A stretch of DNA of 26,184 nucleotides from Chara braunii (taxonomy: Eukaryota > Streptophyta > Charophyceae > Charales > Characeae). Both the position numbers and the translations under genes were made by a program. The stretch spans positions 4,563,026-4,589,209 of the forward strand of contig BFEA01000042.1 of the NCBI GenBank assembly GCA_003427395.1, given 5' to 3'. Numbering within the stretch: position 1 is the stretch's first letter; every line of letters starts with the position of its first letter. Shown piece by piece: positions 1 through 6,646 of this stretch. The notes under the pieces were generated by a model that was given only the letters and a program-made list of their open reading frames with translations, made no database searches and was not told the origin of the DNA.

Positions 1-540
1 ATAGTAGGACCCCGGTGCAATTGCACTGCGTCGTAGGGCCGTCGTCATACAGTCAAGGGAGAGTCTAGAAAGTACCAGTCCGGTCCAGCAAGTACCACGG
101 GGGGAACTGTGTGCACCATGGGCCAGGGACACAGGGCAGACCAATGCAGCACAGAAGTATAAATCAAGAGGCTGCGTCCATTCATTCATTCATTCCTGCG
201 GATGCCAGGCGGAAGCGCTGCCTTAGCAGCTTGTGCGAGGCGGTCTGCAGTACGCCAGAAGACGAACTGGGCAGAGAAGTGTAGTGTAGCGATAGGGTAG
301 AGGCAGCTAGCGCTGCCATAGCTGTAGCATAGTNTGTGTGTGTGTTGTGTATGATACTGAGTGTTGCGTGTGGGACATCCAGGGTGATCCAGAGTGCGAA
401 CAGTGAGTTGTGTGGGCGCCCAGTCGCCATAGCCAGTTGAAGAGAACTCATATCTGGGTACGATATCTTGAGTACTGTGTGGGCGCATGTCGCCAGTTGC
501 TGTACCGCTGTTTGCAGGCATGACAAAGTGGGAAGAAGAC
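1..540. other. No gene recognised; short repeats only
   Basis: I see no convincing gene. A short (CATT)n run lies at 179-196. The phrase GTGTGGGCGC occurs at about 410 and 477, each time followed by a GTCGCCA-like sequence, which suggests a small local duplication. There is one ambiguous base (N) at 334 inside a TG-rich stretch. Reading frames on the minus strand cross low-complexity sequence and show no recognisable domain. Confidence 0.4.
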
Positions 541-583
541 GAGTTTGATTTCACATTGGGTGAGAAAGTGGTTATCTCACTTT

Positions 584-625
584 GACCATCGGATGTATCT
601 TACCGTCAAAATACATCCGATGGTC
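584..625. repeat. Perfect 15-bp inverted repeat (hairpin)
   Basis: The arm GACCATCGGATGTAT (584-598) is followed after 12 bases by its exact reverse complement (611-625). It may be the centre of a decayed foldback element, but I could not extend the arms convincingly. The similar string GACCATCAGATAGTC lies just downstream at about 655. Confidence 0.6.
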
Positions 626-1040
626 CAATCATCGGGCTTCGTCACGACACCCGACCATCAGATAGTCCGACGTCATGGAGACAAAAAAATGCTAAGAAAT
701 ACTGTTTTTTTTCGTACCCTCAATTTCGTAAATTTAGAAAAAAAAAGTCAGTGTTAAGTTTTAACAAGATGTCAGTTCCATTTTCTTGGGGGCGTGTATA
801 CTAGCCCCAGAAGTTGCGATATTGCAACCCTGACCCTCCCTTCTACCCTACTTCGCCATTTTCTTTACAGCCTTTACAAACAGGTTACTGGGATACCCCT
901 GCAGACTCGGATCCCTATCCTGTGCAGTGTGATGAGAGTCAGTGAAATGCCTCTGATGTATTTGGCCCCAGTACTGGGAAGAGTGCAGAGTGATTTTTCA
1001 AAATGTTTCTGAGGCTGTGCAGAAGTTACCCCGTGGCAAC

Positions 1041-1323
1041 GGGAAACTACGCAGGAGTCACAAAAGGAGTTTGAAAATACACTTTGGCCAGCCCCGTACG
1101 GCCGCGGCATACATGTGAGGAACGCAGGGCCCGTTTCCCAGCTTATATTGAAATGCAACTTTGCTTAAAAAAAAAAAAAAAAAAAAAAAGTTTCAAATTG
1201 CACTTCCGGAATGTATACAAGCTAGCTTTCCTGTCAGGTAGGGTTGTGTGGGGGTGTGTTGTGTTCGGGGGAACGCCCGCAGTCTAATTTCAAACTGTTT
1301 TGTGACTGTACTGAAGTTACCCC
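1041..1323. mobile_element. MITE-like foldback element A, with an internal SINE-like insertion
   Basis: The outer arms are inverted: AGTCACAAAA-AGTTTGAAAAT at about 1056-1079 and ATTTCAAACT-TTTTGTGACT at about 1288-1309. The core carries GTATACAAGCTAGC followed by a TTCCTG-CAGGTAGGG segment. This is shared with the elements at 8641-8837 (inverted) and 4581-4687. The TTCGGGGGAA end seen in the 4581 and 23361 copies is also present at about 1264. GAAGTTACCCC followed by GTGGCAA occurs on both sides (1022 and 1311), either as a target duplication or as part of the arms. A poly(A)-tailed SINE-like piece interrupts the interior. Confidence 0.55.
1112..1189 (+). mobile_element. SINE-like retroposon fragment with 23-A tail
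   Basis: The head GAACGCAGGGCCCGTTTCCC resembles the head of the SINE-like family at 22917 (GGGACGCTGGACCCGGTTTCC). It is followed by about 30 diverged bases and a run of 23 A (1167-1189). It sits inside MITE-like element A. Family assignment rests on the head motif only. Confidence 0.45.
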
Positions 1324-1744
1324 TTGTGGCAAATTTCTGTCCAGAATCGTTTTCTTTTTTTTTTTTCTTTTTTTTGGCAAATTTATGTTCTAAATGACCA
1401 AAGGACTTGAAATTATTAGTCGTCATACATCTGAAACCACGCAAAAATAAAAAAACTGAAAGCACCAGTACCTTTCCCAGCTAAGAAATCATGTATGGGG
1501 CTTGCATGCAGGTCATGTATGGGGCTTGCATGCAGCCACGACTTCCGGGAAGTAACAGGGTGCCATTTTGCTGGATTTCCATCCAGGCAAAACAGGCCTC
1601 GCATGCTACCAATTTTGTCTGGATGTGTATCCACCGAAACAGTGCCCAGGTACTTCCTGAGAGCTCTGAAAAAAATGGCTGGGAAACGTACTGGTGTGTG
1701 AAGCTTTCCTTCTTCCAAATCTTATCTGCATTGAATTTCTTGGA
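1324..1744. other. Gene-free stretch with a 24-bp tandem duplication
   Basis: No gene is supported. TCATGTATGGGGCTTGCATG plus CAG occurs twice in immediate succession (1489-1512 and 1513-1535). T-rich tracts lie at about 1358-1376. Apparent reading frames here run through low-complexity A/T tracts. Confidence 0.4.
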
Positions 1745-1803
1745 TTTTTTTTTTTTTTTTTTTTTTTTGAGTCGGGAACCGGGCCCGGCATCCCTCACAA
1801 AGT
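1745..1803 (-). mobile_element. SINE-like fragment, minus strand, poly(T) start
   Basis: A run of 24 T (1745-1768) is followed by the reverse complement of the SINE-like head. On the minus strand it reads GGGATGCCGGGCCCGGTTCC, then the A tail. It is a very short, internally deleted or truncated copy of the family whose fullest copy is at 22917-23076. Confidence 0.5.
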
Positions 1804-2490
1804 TCGCCGCAGCTCTAAGGCTGAGCAAGGGTCTCCGGCCAAGCAAAGCCCAGGCCACAACTGTGGCAAGATTTTACTCCTTATTCTCTTTTGAATCCAA
1901 TCCCTCCACTAACAATATCTCTAAAACCAAGTGTAACTTTATCCTGAAGAAAATCTATAGACTCTACTATGAAGTAGTATGAACACTAATTTGAGCACTA
2001 ATTGGACACTGTAGAAGGACAGAGCAAAAAAGGAAAGGGAGCAAAAAAAAAAAGGGGACATGATCTATGATTACTTTCACAAGTTCTGTACAACCAATTA
2101 TATTACAAAAGAAAAAAAGCACGAGAAGCACAGACGGGGTTGTTGCTGTGGCAAACATTCAGTTGTGAACAGTCCTGAAAACTCAGTCCAACATGTGTTA
2201 AAAATTAAAATGCTGCATTGATTTCCGCGAGTATCCTTTCCGTTGAACTCGATACTCCCAGTCAGCCAAAATGGTTTGCTTGATGGCAAATTTTATTTCA
2301 GCTCGAACCATCAGTGGTGTCAACCTCTCCCCTCTCCTTTTTTCCTCTTTTTTTTTTTTTAGTCGCTGAGTTCCTCAAGTTCCAAAGAGTCCACAATATG
2401 GCTCCTCGCAGTGTTTCTTCTGCATGTGCATATCGTCGGGAGGGAGGCATTTCTCTCGCTGCCGTTCTGAGTAGTAGAAAACGGTCCATC
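1804..2490. other. No gene recognised
   Basis: The stretch is AT-rich with short A and T runs. It has no recognisable coding region or repeat family, and the small frames on both strands lack any domain. Confidence 0.4.
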
Positions 2491-2514
2491 CACAGACAAT
2501 ATATATTTTTTTTT

Positions 2515-2612
2515 GTTTTGGACCATTTCTCGATTTATGCTTGTCATGCTTGCGCAGGGGCCATGCTAATCTTCGCTGTATCGTTCCAATTTTAACGGAT
2601 GTCCCGAAGGAC
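2515..2612 (-). ncRNA. U6: U6 snRNA retrocopy 1, near full length
   Basis: Read on the minus strand this is a near-complete U6 spliceosomal RNA. The 5' stem-loop GTCCTTCGGGAC (2601-2612) is followed by AAAATTGGAACGATACAG, GAAGATTAGCATGG, CCCCTGCGCAAG and the 3' end AAATCGAGAAATGGTCC (from 2521). The ACAGAGA box reads ACAGCGA, one base off, while the AGC triad is intact. The 3' end matches the form I know from land plants. An A-rich tail follows (2499-2514), and CACAGACA flanks both sides (2491-2498 and 2612-2619). No TATA-like promoter is obvious at the U6 distance. A retroposed pseudogene is more likely than a working gene. Confidence 0.88.
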
Positions 2613-2762
2613 ACAGACATGATTTCTGCCAGTTCATCTATGACAGTTATCTTCATTTCACAGAGTCCGGTTACTTTCTTTCCATCATCTGTTCGTTCAA
2701 TCACTAGAGCTTTCTGATAACAGCACTTATTTTTTTTTAATTATTATTATTTTTTTTTAACA

Positions 2763-2858
2763 TTTTGACCATTTCTCGATTTATGCTTGTCATCCTTGCG
2801 CAGGGGCCATGCTAATGTTCTCTGTATCGTTCCAATTTTAATGGATGTCCCGAAAGAC
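2763..2858 (-). ncRNA. U6: U6 snRNA retrocopy 2, near full length
   Basis: On the minus strand the order is GTCTTTCGGGAC (5' stem with one mismatch), AAAATTGGAACGATACAGAG, TTAGCATGGCCCCTGCGCAA and AAATCGAGAAATGGTC. This copy keeps the exact ACAGAGA box and the AGC triad. A long A/T-rich tail lies at 2731-2762. CAGCACTT followed by a T-rich run is present on both sides (2721-2735 and 2862-2877), differing by one indel. It is a target-site duplication and marks the copy as retroposed RNA rather than a tandem gene array. Confidence 0.88.
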
Positions 2859-2936
2859 GAGCAGCACTTTATTTTTTCCAACCTTGCTTCTGCTTTTTTT
2901 CTTTTCTTTTTCTTTTTAATTTAATTTGGAGAGAAT

Positions 2937-3032
2937 TTTGGACCGTTTCTTGATTTATGTGTGGCATCCTTGTGCAGGTGCCATGCTAATCTTCTGTGTA
3001 TGGTTCCTATATTCACCGACGTCCCAAAGGAC
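2937..3032 (-). pseudogene. U6: U6 snRNA retrocopy 3, diverged
   Basis: This is minus-strand U6 with clear decay. GTCCTTTGGGAC keeps the 5' stem region, but the ACAGAGA box is changed to ACACAGA and the segment around AAAATTGGAACG is mutated. TTAGCATGG and a recognisable 3' end remain. A heterogeneous A-rich tail runs to about 2897. TTGCTTCTGCTTT occurs exactly at 2884-2896 and 3033-3045, a 13-bp target-site duplication. The copy is older than copies 1 and 2 by divergence. Confidence 0.85.
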
Positions 3033-3124
3033 TTGCTTCTGCTTTCACTTCATCCTCATGCTTCATTCTTGTGTACCATGTGATTAACATGAGGTGATCT
3101 GTGCATCTCTTCCTGCAAATCAGG

Positions 3125-3145
3125 TTTTTTTTTTTTTTTTTTTTT
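3125..3145. repeat. Poly(T) run of 21
   Basis: An uninterrupted T run. It could be the A tail of a minus-strand retroposon whose body I cannot recognise. The phrase TCCTGCAAATCAG is repeated on both sides (about 3111 and 3231). Confidence 0.5.
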
Positions 3146-3344
3146 ATCTAACTAGACTACATTCCTCTCTCAAATCTTTGATCATCTTTCAAATTCTTTC
3201 AATTCACCTTCACTACCTACCTACCACTACTCCTGCAAATCAGTTTCTTTCTAATCTCATATAAACAGACCGGCAAGTGACAAGCTGGCATGCCCACCAA
3301 TTGGCATCCCTTTTCTTTTTCATCTTCCCCCCCTTTTTTTTATT

Positions 3345-3534
3345 TTTATGTTTGTCATCCTTGCCCAGGGGCCATGCTTTTTTTTTTTTTTTGAAAGGCC
3401 CTTGTGCAATGCCTCTATCCCCGTGGCGGTAAGAGAACCACAGGAATTGCGGCTTTGCCTGTCATCCTTGTGCAGGGCCCATGGTAATCTTCATTCTCTG
3501 TATCGTTTTAATTTTAACAGATGTCCTGAAAGAC
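3345..3534 (-). pseudogene. U6: U6 snRNA retrocopy 4, split by a SINE
   Basis: Two minus-strand U6 pieces lie at 3345-3377 and 3460-3534. The downstream piece (plus coordinates) covers the 5' stem, the AAAATTGGAACG region and an ACAGAGA box with an insertion. The other piece repeats the central CCCCTG-GCAAGGATGACA region and runs into a degraded, A-rich 3' end. AATTG(G)CATCCCTTT flanks the whole copy (3299 and 3535), giving a target-site duplication. The bases between the pieces are a later SINE-like insertion. Confidence 0.82.
3378..3459 (-). mobile_element. 5'-truncated SINE inserted in U6 copy 4
   Basis: It starts with 15 T (3378-3392). Read on the minus strand it contains GGTTCTCTTACCGCCACGGG, matching GGTTCTCTCACCACCGCCGG in the SINE at 22917-23076, and ends in the A tail. 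It is flanked by an imperfect duplication of U6 sequence beginning TGTCATCCTTG (3353-3377 and 3460-3484), the expected target-site duplication. The 5' half of the element is missing. Confidence 0.75.
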
Positions 3535-3565
3535 AATTGCATCCCTTTCATTTCTTGTAGTATCT

Positions 3566-3610
3566 CTTCTTCTTCTTCTTCTTCTTCTTCTTCTTCTTCT
3601 TCTTCTTTTT
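3566..3610. repeat. (CTT)n microsatellite
   Basis: About 14 uninterrupted CTT units, followed by a T run. On the minus strand it gives a run of glutamate codons, which should not be read as protein. Confidence 0.9.
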
Positions 3611-3805
3611 GTAGTAGTATTATCTCATCCTCTGAATGAAAAAAACGGTTATGCAGCAGGAAATCCACCATTTTTTTGGCAAATCATTCAAGCTGACTGA
3701 CAGCACCACTAACGCTCGCGGGGACATGTTAAAAAAAAAAAAATTACAAAAAATCTGACTGATTCCCTTTTTTCCCCTTTTTTTTAAAAAAAGACGCAGG
3801 ACATG

Positions 3806-4153
3806 TTTGATATGCCCCTGAAATTTATTTGCGGCGTGCCCCTCCAGTGGCCGACTTACCCTATCATGCCCCTAGGGCCACTAAACATTCCTGCAGGCCC
3901 CTTCAGTGAGGTGTGCAACTTTCTAGCATGCCCCTGTGACCGCTGGTGGCACTCGAGGCCGTTGGAGGGAAGCTACCGGGGCATACTGGAACTTTGGAAC
4001 CGGTACCGGTAGGGGCATATTGAAAACGTTTCAGGCCCAAACTACGCCAGGGTTTTTTCGAAGACTTCAATCGTTGTCAGAGGGGCGCGACAGGGTAAGT
4101 TGGCCATCAGAGGGGCACGCCGCAAATAAATCAAACTTTCAAGGGCATATCGA
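3806..4153. mobile_element. Long-TIR MITE-like element
   Basis: The left arm (3806-3873) and right arm (4081-4153) are inverted copies of about 70 bp. Both contain GATATGCCC, TTTATTTGCGGCGTGCCCCT and ACTTACCCT in matching order, with small differences and one short indel. The interior adds more GCCCCT/AGGGGC units in both orientations (for example 3929, 3976 and 4012), so the element looks like repeated inverted motifs. It encodes no transposase. A long open frame through it is incidental. Confidence 0.75.
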
Positions 4154-4318
4154 AAATTTTCCGAACAATTACACACCCTCTTGCCCTGTTTATTCTCGGA
4201 GGTGGCAGTCCAGTTGCTTATCACCGACAAGCATGAAAACAGAGTGGGAATATAAAAGGAAAAGAAAAAGAAAAGAAAAGACCTCAGAGAGTGGCACCGT
4301 GGCTCCTAGACAGCCTGC

Positions 4319-4319
<1 letters not shown>

Positions 4320-4356
<37 letters not shown>
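4320..4356 (+). repeat. 37-A tract, likely retroposon tail
   Basis: An uninterrupted run of 37 A. The preceding 60-70 bases include a purine-rich AAAAGAAAAAG stretch and CTCAGAGAGTGGCACCGTGG. This could be the body of a short retroposon, but it does not match the SINE-like family elsewhere in the window. Confidence 0.6.
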
Positions 4357-4357
<1 letters not shown>

Positions 4358-4580
4358 CATCTTCCTTCCCCTCACCATCAAGGAGGTGGGAAGGGCAGAT
4401 CCACTTTTTGTAGCCAGGAGACTACCAATGGTACCCAGTTGCTACAAGCTTCTTCGATCTCAAACGCCCACTTCTCGATCTGAGTTGAAAGGGTGTTCCT
4501 TACATGTCATCCCCCCCTCTCCTTCCCCTACCCCCAGTCTTTTACCTCCTTCCTTCCAGGACCCCTCTTTAGTTGACCCT

Positions 4581-4687
4581 ACCGTCTTCCCCCGAACATA
4601 ACGCACCCTAAAAGTGAACGTATACAAGCTATATTTCCGGCCAGATACAGCCAAAATAAGGGTGTGTTGTGTTCGGGGGAAGACGGT
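4581..4687. mobile_element. MITE-like element C, 107 bp, with 18-bp TIRs
   Basis: It begins ACCGTCTTCCCCCGAACA and ends with the exact inverse TGTTCGGGGGAAGACGGT, apart from the bases just inside. The interior carries GTATACAAGCT and a CCGGCCAGATACAG segment shared with the copy at 23361-23471 and, more loosely, with 1041-1323 and 8641-8837. It has no coding capacity. The target duplication is at most one or two bases and I could not define it. Confidence 0.85.
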
Positions 4688-4866
4688 TGTGTGCCATGAA
4701 GTTCTCATAGACATGTCTGAAGTAGCCTCAATTCTCTGAGACACGCCGGGTAATGGCCCCGGTATCTCAGTTTTCAAAATTCCATCCTTAGGCCAATTAG
4801 AATTCTCTAGTAGTTTTGTCTCATTTTCATGGAATTTTCTGATGAGTTTTCTGAACGTACTCGTTA

Positions 4867-5004
4867 TGGGACGCTGGGCCCGGTTCCCAGTTTGTGCCAA
4901 TTTGTGAGGATATGGTTGTATCTATGGGACGTTGGACCCGGTTTCCAGCAGGTGCTGCTCCCCACCAATAGATGGAGCTTGGTTAAAAAAAGAAAAAAAA
5001 AAAA
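4867..5004 (+). mobile_element. Two adjacent SINE-like heads with A-rich tail
   Basis: A first head, GGGACGCTGGGCCCGGTTCC, starts at about 4869 and a second, GGGACGTTGGACCCGGTTTC, at about 4926. The second continues with CAGCAGGTGCTGCTCCCCAC and CAATAGATGGAGC, as in the fullest copy at 22917. The element ends early in an A-rich tail (4984-5004). Two heads in one orientation suggest either two insertions or a dimeric element. Confidence 0.65.
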
Positions 5005-5187
5005 GATATACAATGTTCAATAATATGTTCCTGCCGTAGTGAGCACTCAGTCCCCTGTGCGACTTTTCCCCTCATAATTGCACGCATCCTTCCTGTTCCT
5101 CATTACCTTACTAAGCCTACAAAAGGGCCAAAACAATCGAACACATTTTTATGCAGTGCTTAATTGCACAGTTCACATGGAGGTGAT

Positions 5188-6027
5188 GGGATCCGCTATG
5201 GAGGAAAATGGGGACAGAAAGCCCCTGGCCATGGCCCTGGCAGGCAATCCTGGCGGGTCACTGGCCAGCACAGGAGGTAACGGCCTTTGTGGACAACATG
5301 TATAGGCTGGGGAGGCGAGCGGTACTGTGGGCATTATGGTGGGAAAGGTGACTCCTAGCTATGGAGAAGGCATGCTGAAGGAGTGGAGATCACTGAGCAA
5401 ATCCAGCAACAGGTTCAATTACAACTAACATGTAAATGGCTTGCCCTGAAGCCCCAACTGGATGTGTATCAACAAATTGGGGATGTGAGGGAAGTAATCA
5501 CCAATTTCTGTAAGGATTGGTTGGGGGGGGATAAGGGGGGGCTGGATATCATGGGCGGAATGGGGTAGGGACAAGTCGGGCAGCGATCAAAGGTTGGCGG
5601 GAGCAAGGGATTATCATCTGGTTTACAGGGATTGGACGCACATTGAGCCCTCCTTTCCACCACGCCCCACATCAGATTTCCCCGACCCTTTCCCCCCCCA
5701 TGCCCTCCCCCTGATCGAAGTCTTGACGTAAAAGCCACGGCCGGATCCCGGTGCTCCCCGGGTAATGGCCGTCCAAGATGGACCGGGTCTCTTGGCGCCC
5801 CTCCGAAGATCACCAGTTCCCGGACGTGGTTGCGGAATATCATAGACGAGGATGCTGGCTGTTTGATGACAATGAAGACGGAATTTGAGGACAAGAGGAT
5901 GCCAGTCAATCCTCTGGCCTCCAGGGGAATCATTTCTGGCAGGTGTCTGAAGGGACTACAGTGGCTGAGTCAGCAAGCGACATGGAGGAATCTCCGCCAG
6001 GGCAAAGCACTGGCCAGGGCTGAAGAG
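5188..6027 (+). pseudogene. Decayed coding-like region, family unknown
   Basis: Several short plus-strand stretches look protein-like but lie in different frames. One from about 5272 reads QEVTAFVDNMYRLGRRAVLW. One at 5383-5568 reads EITEQIQQQVQLQLTCKWLA and onward. A third from about 5778 contains PDVVAEYHRRGCWLFDDNED and, past a stop near 5886, an acidic serine/glutamine-rich segment. Frameshifts and stops separate them. I recognise no domain. It could be a broken transposon ORF1 or a host gene remnant, and the coding interpretation itself is uncertain. Confidence 0.28.
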
Positions 6028-6213
6028 GCGGGGCCCCTCGGTTGTTGTCTCATCTCATTTTGTTCGTAAGCCAGTTATTCTAAGAATTATCAGGCGCCCT
6101 TGAAGAAGGGTGAAGAAGTCACTGCTCAGTCAAATATCTTGGGACAAACCAGGGCAATCAATGCTGGCAGTTACTCTCACACTCTTTCATTGTTGGTCCA
6201 TCCTTTTGTATCG

Positions 6214-6262
6214 TAAGGGATGCAGGACCCAATTTCCAGCAGGTGTTGCTCCCCACCAAATG
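6214..6262 (+). mobile_element. SINE-like head fragment
   Basis: GGATGCAGGACCCAATTTCC is followed by AGCAGGTGTTGCTCCCCACC, clearly the family head seen at 4926 and 22921. No poly(A) follows directly. The sequence continues into the dispersed repeat at 6278. Confidence 0.6.
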
Positions 6263-6277
6263 ACTGGGGGCAACCAC

Positions 6278-6427
6278 AGGGGTTGCTAGGGGTGTCTGCT
6301 CATACCAGCACCCTGTGTGTCCTAACAATGGGCAACATACGGAATTAAACGCTGTTGTACCCGTTGAATAGCCCCAGGAGCACTTGTTGAATCCCGTTTA
6401 ACGGGGAAACAGGGGTCTCCCATTGAA
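6278..6427 (+). repeat. Dispersed repeat, plus-strand copy
   Basis: It shares, in order, TTGCTAGGGGTG, CTGTGTGTCC, GTTGAAT-like words and a CCCGTT-AACGGGG segment with the reverse complement of 9036-9168. Repeated CGTTGAA/TTCAACG words make both copies internally repetitive. In both copies a SINE-like head lies upstream in the same relative orientation. I cannot name the family. Confidence 0.5.
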
Positions 6428-6533
6428 TCTGGAAAAACGGATTGGGGGCGTTGGCCCTCGGACACGTGACCCTACATGCCCGAACACTAAAACCAAGAAA
6501 ACAAATAAAGATTTGACCCTCCCCCTTACGAGT

Positions 6534-6646
6534 CCCCAAACCTACCCGGAAGCCCTTTAAGCTACTACGAGCCCCAAATCTCCCTTTCCCCGCCCGCCCC
6601 ATCCTGCCGCCCGGCCAATCCGTCCATCCCCAAACCTACCCGGAAG
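6534..6646. repeat. 19-bp direct repeats 94 bp apart
   Basis: CCCCAAACCTACCCGGAAG occurs exactly at 6534-6552 and 6628-6646. The 75 bp between is C-rich. This may be a target-site duplication around a small insertion or a simple segmental duplication. Confidence 0.7.

Noticed and set aside
2515-3534. A functional tandem U6 gene array
   Set aside because: Each copy has different flanking direct repeats and an A-rich tail, copies 1 and 3 have damaged ACAGAGA boxes, and no promoter elements were seen upstream.
3936-4601. 221-codon plus-strand frame
   Set aside because: It runs through half of a long-TIR element, a 37-A tract and the start of another MITE-like element, so it cannot be a real gene.
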